Of a stretch of DNA of 64,000 nucleotides, positions 44,201-56,668 are shown in pieces. The notes beneath the pieces were generated by a model. It worked only from the letters and a program-made list of their open reading frames with translations, searched no databases and was not told where the DNA came from. The stretch is from Astropecten irregularis (Eukaryota > Echinodermata > Asteroidea > Paxillosida > Astropectinidae): contig OZ020251.1 in the NCBI GenBank assembly GCA_963971285.1, forward strand, positions 2,542,001 through 2,606,000. The letters are read 5' to 3'. Position 1 is the stretch's first letter, and every line of letters begins with the position of its first letter. The position numbers were made by a program, and so were the translations under genes.

Positions 44201-47200
44201 ATGTGACGTCATTTTAAGCTGTTCTTATGCCAGTGTGTATTGTACTTTTTAGGTAACCACAGTATAATTGCCATGCTTTTGCCTTGTGTACATTGAAATG
44301 ATTTTGGCAGCTCAACAGAGCGAAGCTTATGAATAGACTGATGAACACAGTGCACGTTGTAGTGTGAGACATTTTTATTTCATGACAATGCAATTGAGTT
44401 CAATTGAAAATTGACCCATCTGGTACGAATAAGTTAAAAATTAATTTCGTAGATCTGTATTTATTTATACTGTACAGTTTTCATGGAATCACTTAGTATT
44501 CTGTCGTTTTAAACTAATATCATCACACGTCGTAGCCCAGAGGTTCACTGGTATTTCGGGGGTCAGGACGTGTATTACGAGAAAGAAGGTTAAATTCCAT
44601 CACTTTGGCCGAAAATTTTGTCCGGGGTCAAGACGTGTGACCTATACCAATCTGAGTTTGGCCAAAGCGTCACTCTACGAAAATCAAAGTTACATGAACA
44701 GAAATAGTTGAACCTTTGTGGGTTTCAGTGATCATAGTTTACATGCAGCTCAAGTTCGCCTTATAATTGATGAACCCATGGCATGTCACCGGTTATTTGC
44801 ACGTCTGTCTATCAAACATATTACATTTCTATCGGCTTTAAGCTCGTATTTTTGCGAGCTTTAAAACGAATCTAAATAAAAAAAAAAAAAAAATGTTTTT
44901 AACCAAAATAAGGTCTCTAAATTCAGGAATTGTAGATAATATCAAGATCATATTCAAAATAGGTTTCCCCCCCACCGACGTGGATGAGCACCGCACACTC
45001 AGTTCCAGTGAATGCCCGTGAAAAAATAATAACATGCCGGCCCAGGTGGGTTTCGAACCCACGTCCTCGTGCTTATCAGTGCAGATGCCATACCACTAGG
45101 CCACCGAGATAGCTATGGTCAGTCGGGGGTGAATCTAATCCAATATCGCGTCGGAATCCAGAAACATATACAACCCTGCTGGCGTTGGAAGAGCCTGGAA
45201 ATTGGAACGCTGATTGGCCATAAAGCGTGTGGTAAAATACATTTTTTAACTTTCCCTACTCTGGTTGGCTAATGAATGTGACGTCATTTTAAGCTGTTCT
45301 TATGCCAGTGTGTATTGTACTTTTTAGGTAACCACAGTATAATTGCCATGCTTTTGCCTTGTGTACATTGAAATGATTTTGGCAGCTCAACAGAGCGAAG
45401 CTTATGAATAGACTGATGAACACAGTGCACGTTGTAGTGTGAGACATTTTTATTTCATGACAATGCAATTGAGTTCAATTGAAAATTGACCCATCTGGTA
45501 CGAATAAGTTAAAAATTAATTTCGTAGATCTGTATTTATTTATACTGTACAGTTTTCATGGAATCACTTAGTATTCTGTCGTTTTAAACTAATATCATCA
45601 CACGTCGTAGCCCAGAGGTTCACTGGTATTTCGGGGGTCAGGACGTGTATTACGAGAAAGAAGGTTAAATTCCATCACTTTGGCCGAAAATTTTGTCCGG
45701 GGTCAAGACGTGTGACCTATACCAATCTCAGTTTGGCCAAAGCGTCACTCTACGAAAATCAAAGTTACATGAACAGAGATAGTTGAACCTTTGTGGGTTT
45801 CAGTGATCATAGTTTACATGCAGCTCAAGTTCGCCTTATAATTGATGAACCCATGGCATGTCACCGGTTATTTGCACGTCTGTCTATCAAACATATTACA
45901 TTTCTATCGGCTTAAAGCTCGTATTTTTGCGAGCTTTAAAACGAATCTAAATAAAAACAAACAAACATGTTTTTAACCAAAATAAGGTCTCTAAATTCAG
46001 GAATTGTAGATAATATCAAGATCATATTCAAAATAGGTTTTTCCCCCACCGACGTGGACGAGCACCGCACACTCAGTTCAAGTGAGTGCCCGTGAAAAAA
46101 AATAATAACATGTCGGCCCAGGTGGGTTTCGAACCCACGTCCTCGTGCTTATCAGTGCAGATGCCATACCACTAGGCCACCGAGATAGCTATGGTCAGTG
46201 GGGTCAATCTAATCCAATATCGCGTCGGAATCCAGAAACATATACAACCCTGCTGGCGTTGGAAGAGCCTGGAAATTGGAACGCTGATTGGCCATAAAGC
46301 GTGTGGTAAAATACATTTTTTAACGTTCTCTACTCTGGTTGGCTAATGAATGTGACGTCATTTTAAGCTGTTCTTATGCCAGTGTGTATTGTACTTTTTA
46401 GGTAACCACAGTATAATTGCCTTGCTTTTGCCTTGTGTACATTGAAATGATTTTGGCAGCTCAACAGAGCGAAGCTAATGAATAGACTGATGAACACAGT
46501 GCACGTTGTAGTGTGAGACATTATTATTTCATGACAATGCAATTGAGTTCAATTGAAAATTGACCCATCTGGTACGAATAAGTTAACAATTAATTTCTTA
46601 GATCTGTATTTATTTATACTGTACAGTTTTCATGGAATAACTTAGTATTCTTTCGTTTTAAACTAATATCATCCCACGTCGTATCCCAGAGGTTCACTGG
46701 TATTTCGGGGGTCAGGACGTGTATTACGAGAAAGAAGGTTAAATTCCATCACTTTGGCCGACAAATTTTGTCCGGGGTCAAGACGTGTGACCTATACCAA
46801 TCTGAGTTTGGCCAAAGCGTCACTCTACGAAAATCAAAGTTACATGAACAGAAATAGTTGAACCTTTGTGGGTTTCAGTGATCATAGTTTACATGCAGCT
46901 CAAGTTCGCCTTATAATTGATGAACCCATGGCATGTCACCGGTTATTTGCACGTCTGTCTATCAAACATATTACATTTCTATCGGCTTAAAGCTCGTATT
47001 TTTGCGAGCTTTAAAACGAATCTAAATTTGAAAAAAAAAATGTTTTTAACCAAAATAAGGTCTCTAAATTCAGGAATTGTAGATAATATCAAGATCATAT
47101 TCAAAATAGGTTTCCCCCCCACCGACGTGGATGAGCACCGCACACTCAGTTCCAGTGAATGCCCGTGAAAAAATAATAACATGCCGGCAAAGGTGGGTTT

Positions 47201-50200
47201 CGAACCCACGTCCTCGTGCTTATCAGTGCAGATGCCATACCACTAGGCCACCGAGATAGCTATGGTCAGTGGGCTGAATCTAATCCAATATCGCGTCGGA
47301 ATCCAGAAACATTACAACCCTGCTGGCGTTGGAAGAGCCTGGAAATTTGAACTTCTGATTGGCCATAAAGCGTGTGGTAAAATACATTTGTTTACTTTCC
47401 CTACTCTGGTTGGCTAATGAATGTGACGTCATTTTAAGCTGTTCTTATGCCAGTGTGTATTGTACTTTTTAGGTAACCACAGTATAATTGCCTTGCTTTT
47501 GCCTTGTGTACATTGAAATGATTTTGGCAGCTCAACAGAGCGAAGCTAATGAATAGACTGATGAACACAGTGCACGTTGTAGTGTGAGACATTATTATTT
47601 CATGACAATGCAATTGAGTTCAATTGAAAATTGACCCATCTGGTACGAATAAGTTAAAAATTAATTTCGTAGATCTGTATTTATTTATACTGTACAGTTT
47701 TCATGGAATCACTTAGTATTCTGTCGTTTTAAACTAATATCATCACACGTCGTAGCCCAGAGGTTCACTGGTATTTCGGGGGTCAGGACGTGTATTACGA
47801 GAAAGAAGGTTAAATTACAACACTTTGGCCGACAAATTTTGTCCGGGGTCAAGCCGTGTGACCTATACCAATCTCAGTTTGGCCAAAGCGTCACTCTACG
47901 AAAATCAAAGTTACATGAACAGAAATAGTTGAACCTTTGTGGGTTTCAGTTTTCATAGTTTACATGCAGTTCAAGTTCGCCTTATAATTTATGAACCCAT
48001 GGCATGTCACCGGTTATTGCACGTCTGTCTATCAAACATATTAAATTTCTATCGGCTTAAAGCTCGTATTTTTGCGAGCTTTAAAACGAATCTAAATTTG
48101 AAAAAAAAAATGTTTTAACCAAAATAAGGTCTCTAAATTCAGGAATTGTAGATAATATCAAGATCATATTCAAAATAGGTTTTCCCCCCACCGACGTGGA
48201 CGAGCACCGCACACTCAGTTCCAGTGAGTGCCCGTGAAAAAAATAATAATATCATGCCGGCCCAGGTGGGTTTCGAACCCACGTCCTCGTGCTTATCAGT
48301 GCAGATGCCATACCACTAGGCCACCGAGATAGCTATGGTCAGTCGGGGGTGAATCTAATCCAATATCGCGTCGGAATCCAGAAACATATACAACCCTGCT
48401 GGCGTTGGAAGAGCCTGGAAATTGGAACGCTGATTGGCCATAAAGCGTGTGGTAAAATACATTTTTTAACTTTCCCTACTCTGGTTGGCTAATGAATGTG
48501 ACGTCATTTTAAGCTGTTCTTATGCCAGTGTGTATTGTACTTTTTAGGTAACCACAGTATAATTGCCATGCTTTTGCCTTGTGTACATTGAAATGATTTT
48601 GGCAGCTCAACAGAGCGAAGCTTATGAATAGACTGATGAACACAGTGCACGTTGTAGTGTGAGACAATATTATTTCATGACAATGCAATTGAGTTCAATT
48701 GAAAATTGACCCATCTGGTACGAATAAATTAAAAATTAATTTCGTAGATCTGTATTTATTTATACTGTACAGTTTTCATGGAATCACTTAGTATTCTGTC
48801 GTTTTAAACTAATATCATCACACGTCGTAGCCCAGAGGTTCACTGGTATTTCGGGGGTCAGGACGTGTATTACGAGAAAGAAGGTTAAATTCCATCACTT
48901 TGGCCGACAAATTTTGTCCGGGGTCAAGACGTGTGACCTATACCAATCTCAGTTTGGCCAAAGCGTCACTCTACGAAAATCAAAGTTACATGAACAGAAA
49001 TAGTTGAACCTTTGTGGGTTTCAGTGATCATAGTTTACATGCAGCTCAAGTTCGCCTTATAATTTCTGAACCCATGGCATGTCACCGGTTATTGCACGTC
49101 TGTCTATCAAACATATTAAATTTCTATCGGCTTAAAGCTCGTATTTTTGCGAGCTTTAAAACGAATCTAAATTTGAAAAAAAAAAAATGTTTTAACCAAA
49201 ATAAGGTCTCTAAATTCAGGAATTGTAGATAATATCAAGATCATATTCAAAATAGGTTTTCCCCCCACCGACGTGGACGAGCACCGCACACTCAGTTCTA
49301 GTGAGTGCCCGTGAAAAAAAAACATCACATGCAGGCCCAGGTGGGTTTCCAACCCACGTCCTCGTGCTTATCAGTGCAGATGCCATACCACTAGGCCACC
49401 GAGATAGCTATGGTCAGTGGGGTGAATCTAATCCAATATCGCGTCGGAATCCAGAAACATATACAACCCTGCTGGCGTTGGAAGAGCCTGGAAATTGGAA
49501 CGCTGATTGGCCATAAAGCGTGTGGTAAAATACATTTTTTTACTTTCCCTACTCTGGTTGGCTAATGAATGTGACGTCATTTTAAGCTGTTCTTATGCCA
49601 GTGTGTATTGTACTTTTTAGGTAACCACAGTATAATTGCCATGCTTTTGCCTTGTGTACATTGAAATGATTTTGGCAGCTCAACAGAGCGAAGCTAATGA
49701 ATAGACTGATGAACACTGCACGTTGTAGTGTGAGACATTATTATTTCATGACAATGCAATTGAGTTCAATTGAAAATGGACCCATCTGGTACGAATAAGT
49801 TAAAAATTAATTTCGTAGATCTGTATTTATTTATACTGTACAGTTTTCATGGAATAACTTAGTATTCTGTCGTTTTAAACTAATATCATCACACGTCGTA
49901 GCCCAGAGGTTCACTGGTATTTCGGGGGTCAGGACGTGTATTACGAGAAAGAAGGTTAAATTCCATCACTTTGGCCGACAAATTTTGTCCGGGGTCAAGA
50001 CGTGTGACCTATACCAATCTCAGTTTGGCCAAAGCGTCACCGTACGAAAATCAAAGTTACATGAACAGAAATAGTTGAACCTTTGTGGGTTTCAGTGATC
50101 ACAGTTTACACGCAGCTCAAGTTCGCCTTATAATTGATGAACCCATGGCATGTCACCGGTTATTGCACGTCTGTCTATCAAACATATTAAATTTCTATCG

Positions 50201-53200
50201 GCTTAAAGCTCGTATTTTTGCGAGCTTTAAAACGAATCTAAATTAAAAATAAAAAAATGTTTTTAACCAAAATAAGGTCTCTAAATTCAGGAATTGTAGA
50301 TAATATCAAGATCATATTCAAAATAGGTTTTCCCCCACCGACGTGGACGAGCACCGCACACTCAGTTCCAGTGAGTGCCCTTAAAAAAAAATAATATCAA
50401 GCCGGCCCAGGTGGTTTTCGAACCCACGTCCTCGTGCTTATCAGTGCAGATGCCATACCACTAGGCCACCGAGATAGCTATGGTCAGTCGGGGGTGAATC
50501 TAATCCAATATCGCGTCGGAATCCAGAAACATATACAACCCTGCTGGCGTTGGAAGAGCCTGGAAATTGGAACGCTGATTGGCCATAAAGCGTGTGGTAA
50601 AATACATTTTTTAACTTTCCCTACTCTGGTTGGCTAATGAATGTGACGTCAATTTAAGCTGTTCTTATGCCAGTGTGTACTGTACTTTTTAGGTAACCAC
50701 AGTATAATTGCCTTGCTTTTGCCTTTTGTACATTGAAATGATTTTGGCAGCTCAACAGAGCGAAGCTAATGAATAGACTGATGAACACAGTGCACGTTGT
50801 AGTGTGAGACATTATTATTTCATGACAATGCAATTGAGTTCAATTGAAAATAGACCCATCTGGTACGAATAAGTTAACAATTAATTTCGTAGACCTGTAT
50901 TTATTTATACTGTACAGTTTTCATGGAATAACTTAGTATTCTGTCGTTTTAAACTAATATCATCACACGTCGTAGCCCAGAGGTTCACTGGTATTTCGGG
51001 GGTCAGGACGTGTATTACGAGAAAGAAGGTTAAATTCCATCACTTTGGCCGACAAATTTTGTCCGGGGTCAAGACGTGTGACCTATACCAATCTGAGTTT
51101 GGCCAAAGCGTCACTCTACGAAAATTAAAGTTACATGAACAGAAATAGTTGAACCTTTGTGGGTTTCAGTGATCATAGTTTACATGCAGCTCTAAAACGA
51201 ATCTAAATTTGAAAAAAAAAAATGTTTTTAACCAAAATAAGGTCTCTAAATTCAGGAATTGTAGATAATATCAAGATCATATTCAAAATAGGTTTTCCCC
51301 CCACCGACGTGGACGAGCACCGCACACTCAGTTCCAGTGAATGCCCGTGAAAAAAAATAATAACATGCCGGCCCAGGTGGGTTTCGAACCCACGTCCTCG
51401 TGCTTATCAGTGCAGATGCCATACCACTAGGCCACCGAGATAGCTATGGTCAGTGGGGTGAATCTAATCCAATATCGCGTCGGAATCCAGAAACATATAC
51501 AACCCTGCTGGCGTTGGAAGAGCCTGGAAATTGGAACGCTGATTGGCCATAAAGCGTGTGGTAAAATACATTTTTTAACTTTCCCTACTCTGGTTGGCTA
51601 ATGAATGTGACGTCATTTTACGCTGTTCTTATGCCAGTGTGTATTGTACTTTTTAGGTCACCATGCACAGTATAATTGCCTTGCTTTTGCCTTGTGTACA
51701 TTGAAATGATTTTGGCAGCTCAACAGAGCGAAGCTAATGAATAGACTGATGAACACAGTGCACGTTGTAGTGTGAGACATTATTATTTCATGACAATGCA
51801 ATTGAGTTCAATTGAAAATTGACCCATCTGGTACGAATAAGTTAACAATTAATTTCTTAGATCTGTATTTATTTATACTGTACAGTTTTCATGGAATAAC
51901 TTAGTATTCTTTCGTTTTAAACTAATATCATCCCACGTCGTAGCCCAGAGGTTCACTGGTATTTCGGGGGTCAGGACGTGTATTACGAGAAAGAAGGTTA
52001 AATTCCATCACTTTGGCCGACAAATTTTGTCCGGGGTCAAGACGTGTGACCTATACCAATCTGAGTTTGGCCAAAGCGTCACTCTACGAAAATCAAAGTT
52101 ACATGAACAGAAATAGTTGAACCTTTGTGGGTTTCAGTGATCATAGTTTACATGCAGCTCAAGTTCGCCTTATAATTGATGAACCCATGGCATGTCACCG
52201 GTTATTTGCACGTCTGTCTATCAAACATATTACATTTCTATCGGCTTAAAGCTCGTATTTTTGCGAGCTTTAAAACGAATCTAAATTTGAAAAAAAAAAA
52301 TGTTTTTAACCAAAATAAGGTCTCTAAATTCAGGAATTGTAGATAATATCAAGATCATATTCAAAATAGGTTTCCCCCCCACCGACGTGGATGAGCACCG
52401 CACACTCAGTTCCAGTGAATGCCCGTGAAAAAATAATAACATGCCGGCAAAGGTGGGTTTCGAACCCACGTCCTCGTGCTTATCAGTGCAGATGCCATAC
52501 CACTAGGCCACCGAGATAGCTATGGTCAGTGGGCTGAATCTAATCCAATATCGCGTCGGAATCCAGAAACATTACAACCCTTCTGGCGTTGGAAGAGCCT
52601 GGAAATTTGAACTTCTGATTGGCCATAAAGCGTGTGGTAAAATACATTTGTTTACTTTCCCTACTCTGGTTGGCTAATGAATGTGACGTCATTTTAAGCT
52701 GTTCTTATGCCAGTGTGTATTGTACTTTTTAGGTAACCACAGTATAATTGCCTTGCTTTTGCCTTGTGTACATTGAAATGATTTTGGCAGCTCAACAGAG
52801 CGAAGCTAATGAATAGACTGATGAACACAGTGCACGTTGTAGTGTGAGACATTATTATTTCATGACAATGCAATTGAGTTCAATTGAAAATTGACCCATC
52901 TGGTACGAATAAGTTAAAAATTAATTTCGTAGATCTGTATTTATTTATACTGTACAGTTTTCATGGAATCACTTAGTATTCTGTCGTTTTAAACTAATAT
53001 CATCACACGTCGTAGCCCAGAGGTTCACTGGTATTTCGGGGGTCAGGACGTGTATTACGAGAAAGAAGGTTAAATTCCAACACTTTGGCCGACAAATTTT
53101 GTCCGGGGTCAAGACGTGTGACCTATACCAATCTCAGTTTGGCCAAAGCGTCACTCTACGAAAATCAAAGTTACATGAACAGAAATAGTTGAACCTTTGT

Positions 53201-53862
53201 GGGTTTCAGTTTTCATAGTTTACATGCAGCTCAAGTTCGCCTTATAATTTATGAACCCATGGCATGTCACCGGTTATTGCACGTCTGTCTATCAAACATA
53301 TTAAATTTCTATCGGCTTAAAGCTCGTATTTTTGCGATTTAAAACGAATCTAAATTTGAAAAAAAAAATGTTTTTAACCAAAATAAGGTCTCTAATTCAG
53401 GAATTGTAGATAATATCAAGATCATATTCAAAATAGGTTTTCCCCCCACCGACGTGGACGAGCACCGCACACTCAGTTCTAGTGAGTGCCCGTGAAAAAA
53501 AAAATCACATGCCGGCGCAGGTGGGTTTCGAACCCACGTCCTCGTGCTTATCAGTGCAGATGCCATACCACTAGGCCACCGAGATAGCTATGGTCAGTGG
53601 GGTGAATCTAATCCAATATCGCGTCGGAATCCAGAAACATTACAACCCTGCTGGCGTTGGAAGAGCCTGGAAATTGGAACGCTGATTGGCCATAAAGCGT
53701 GTGGTAAAATACATTTTTTTTACTTACTCTGGTTGGCTAATGAATGTGATGTCATTTTAAGCTGTTCTTATGCCAGTGTGTATTGTACCGTTTCAGGTAA
53801 CCACAGTATAATTGCCTTGCTTTTGCCTTGTGTACATTGAAATGATTTTGGCAGCTCAACAG

Positions 53863-54095
53863 TTCTTGTGAGTGCACGTAAAATAAAATCACATGTCAGC
53901 CCAGGTGGGTTTTGAATCCACGTCCTCGTGCTCGGTACAGATGCCATATCGCTAGGCCACCGATATCGCGGCGGGTACCTCAGTAAATCACGAATATTTA
54001 ATGATTTGGTCGGGAAATAGGTAAAATGTGGTAGTCTTGTCCTTCACCGACTTCAGCGCTTGTGAGTAGTGCACGTGAAAAAATCACATGGGTGC
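53863..54095. repeat. Degenerate right end of the array
   Basis: The last monomer breaks off in GCTCAACAG and joins TTCTTGTGAGTGCACGT, from another part of the unit, followed by an eroded tRNA-like module (53900-53965). A third scrap (CTTGTGAGTAGTGCACGTG) lies at 54059. The TTCTTGTGAGTGCACGTGA form also occurs in the first monomer (near 12880). Confidence 0.75.
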
Positions 54096-54166
54096 ATACC
54101 AGTAAATAGGCCCAAATCGGTCCGCGGAGCTTCTTAATTTTCTGTATACCTTCAAAATATTTTCTC

Positions 54167-54432
54167 TTAAAGGCATTGCATACGTTTGGTAATGACTCTG
54201 ATTATGGCAATAAAAACTTACTTGGTGAGCAGAGAAGTACAGCTGCTTTGGATAGTATAATGCATATTGAGAAACGTTCAATTCGAAGTACCGCCAAAAT
54301 CTCAAAAACGCTACCACCTTTTGAATTTAAACTTTCACAGGTTAGTTTTATGGTATAATATTTATATATTCAATTATATTGGTTTGAAACAAACAGTAGG
54401 CTCAAATTACCAAACGTATGCAATCCCTTTAA
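54167..54432. mobile_element. TTAA-flanked MITE (TTAAAGGCATTGCATACG)
   Basis: Left TTAAAGGCATTGCATACG plus TTTGGTAAT, right ATTACCAAACGTATGCAAT plus CCCTTTAA; inverted ends of about 27 bp. 266 bp, no coding capacity. Different interior from the TTAAAGGTA family. Confidence 0.85.
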
Positions 54433-55660
54433 AGCGCCTGGTGAGCCCTACGTGGAAAGTGTTGTCAGACAAAATAGACCCAATCACCAGAGTTTGAACT
54501 TTCACCTTTAAGCCGTTTGGATGAAATCAGGCCATAAATTCGCTCTATTTTTGCCCTGCAGTGGAGGGGTATTTTTTGGTCTCGGCCGTTTTACGGGTAG
54601 GCCTATTTCTTTGAATGTTCGGCAAAATGTCATGGGTTAATCTATATAAAAAATTGAAAAGAAAATGAAAATTGAAGTTTTTACATCTATTTTGCCGTAT
54701 TGGTCGATTGCCTCAGAAACTTCTGAGTATTTTTAATTAGTTTTGTTAATTGGCCATTTGCGTGGGAGCCTATGGGAATTTGTCTAGTCTGCACCCACAT
54801 GCTGATGCTGGCTGAAGTTGGATTCGAAAAAAATTTATTAATCTCTCTGGGGTGCGTCAATTGAGGGCGCTATTTCCTTTCAACCGTGCTCGCTCGCTTG
54901 TGTACAGTGTAGAGGAAGAAGTGGAACGTAAATAGCTGCAAAATTCATGCAACATCTTCTTCATTTCCAGACACCACCTTAAAATCACGTGAGTATATTT
55001 AATGCAACATTCTCTTCATCAATAGTTGGACATGCACGAATCAGAATAGCATCTTAGGCAGTCGATATTACTAATACTATTGTAGTCAGCTGAATCGAAA
55101 TAAACACTGAATCGGAAAACGTGGATTGTGTGGAGGGAGTGTCGCCCCCATTCGTCGACGTGTAGCATCACTCATCACTATCACTGGTTGACAAGTCGCC
55201 CCAAGACACATGCATATTAACCGAGTCAGGGTCTCACTGTCCTTAAAACCCCAGATAGAAGAATTTTGTGCAATATTTCGGAGTAAAAATTACAATTTTC
55301 TTACGCGCTTGTTCAGTTGTTGCAAACTTGATAACAGCCCGTCTGCCATTTTGACTTTTGTCTGAGCTGGGGGAAAGAATTCCATCGACGGCCATTCATG
55401 ACGGAAACAGGGTTATTTCCTTCAAGAACAAGACAAGAGTTAACTTATTTGATGCAAGTCATGATGAACTTCAATCTCAGGTGTGAAAACTGGTGTAGCT
55501 TATCTAAAAAAGTGAGATTTTCAGGTTTTTTTTTACAGGTCTACAATTATACACTTCGAATGCAGCGGTAGCCATTTTTATCAAAACGCCCTCTGTTGGT
55601 CCCATAGGTTTGTGCACAAGTGATGCCCGTCAGTGGAATTCTTTCCGATCTGGATTCTGG
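54433..55660. other. Intergenic region upstream of the SR gene
   Basis: No coding region recognised. 54595-54800 resembles the left flank of the array. A possible untranslated first exon ends near 54988 (AAAATCAC|GTGAGTAT), after a pyrimidine-rich stretch with TTTCCTTTCAACCG; this is weak and would need transcript data. Confidence 0.35.
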
Positions 55661-56668
55661 CTAGTCTAACGTTAGTTTAGACTAGCAGGCTAGTCGTTGT
55701 ACATGTAAGTCGCATTGATCGTCTCTTCTTTCATGCTACTCTCGTGAAACCGCTCTACTTTCTCGCAAGACTCATGGCTACGACGAGAGTTCGGCACGGG
55801 ACCACTCGAAAATAACGACTAGCCAAACACGATTTAGACATTATTCATTTATTCACGCAGGGGCGTGCTTTGCATCGTGGTTGCCATAGAGACGGCCCTT
55901 AAGATGAGTCCATTTTATTTGAGGGTGATATACAATTTCAAATAAGGCAACAGTACATGTACTTTACTGTAGTTAGTTACATTAGACTGCATTATTTTTC
56001 AAACTATGGTTTTTGTTCGATTCCTTTTTAAGTTGAATGATTTAATAAATAATTGTTTGTAGTAAACTGGAACAAAAGTAATATCTATCAGTTTAAAATG
56101 TGTGCATTACTTCATGAAAATGAATAATGCCCATGGCAAATGCATGTAAATGATTTCTCTATAGCAAGTGGTCTACACAATAACTACAGTTAGTAAGACG
56201 GACTTATAACTTATTTCTTTATTTATGCACGAAGAAGATAAAAACAAAATATGCACATGTAAATTCACGACGCACTAGAGTTAAAAGTATCACTGTCAAG
56301 GTCATACCATTTATGGCTAGCTAGACGTGCGACGCCTGTGGTTGTCTATTCAACGTGAATCAGTACAATCATGTGCTGCACGATGTAGCGTGGGCCTACA
56401 TAGGTCTATTGAATATTCATTGTTTAATAAAAATTGGCCAATCAGACGCGTCCGTACAATTTCGGCTAAACAGCCCATAGGCCGTGTACAAAGTGAAATC
56501 GTGTTTGTCTAGTCGTTGTATTCGAGTGGTCCCGCGCCGAGAGAACGAACTCTCACCGTAGCCATGAGTCTCGCGCGGTTTCGCGAGAGTTGCGTGAAAG
56601 AAGAGACGATCAACGCGACTTACAACAGTACAACGACTAGCCTGCTAGTCTAACGTTAGTTTAGTCTG
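55661..56668. mobile_element. Foldback element with arms of about 180 bp
   Basis: Left arm from 55661 (CTAGTCTAACGTTAGTTTAG) to about 55845; right arm from about 56490 to 56668 is its inverse complement. Shared blocks include AGCAGGCTAGTCGTTGTAC, TTGATCGTCTCTTCTTTCA, GACTCATGGCTACG and GGGACCACTCGA. The 640-bp middle is AT-rich with no coding capacity, so the element is non-autonomous. Confidence 0.85.

Larger units (their letters stand above)
12717..53862. repeat. Satellite array: about 38 tandem monomers of about 1,074 bp
   Basis: Head-to-tail monomers, most 1,073-1,079 bp, mostly well above 90% alike by eye. Starts of the conserved B-box region fall near 12921, 13971, 15046, 16119, 17197, 18278, 19357, 20310, 21386, 22458, 23532, 24607, 25681, 26755, 27828, 28902, 29976, 31049, 32123, 33197, 34276, 35353, 36433, 37512, 38590, 39669, 40749, 41826, 42897, 43973, 45048, 46123, 47201, 48277, 49341, 50411, 51377, 52461 and 53523. 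Two monomers are about 110-120 bp short (near 20036 and 51192). The first and last copies are the most diverged. Open frames of 60-99 codons recur but shift with A-run length and are not taken as genes. Confidence 0.97.

Noticed and set aside
13642-53840. Recurring 60-99-codon open frames on both strands of the satellite
   Set aside because: They shift or end with changes in the A-runs, overlap the tRNA-like module and show no known domain; treated as chance.
12717-53862. CRISPR array or rDNA/histone cluster as explanation for the tandem repeat
   Set aside because: Units of 1.07 kb have no short repeat-spacer pattern, no rRNA-like or histone sequence, and all context is animal nuclear DNA.
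54834-54988. Certain first exon and promoter of the SR gene
   Set aside because: Only a donor-like site and a pyrimidine stretch support it; kept as a low-confidence note.
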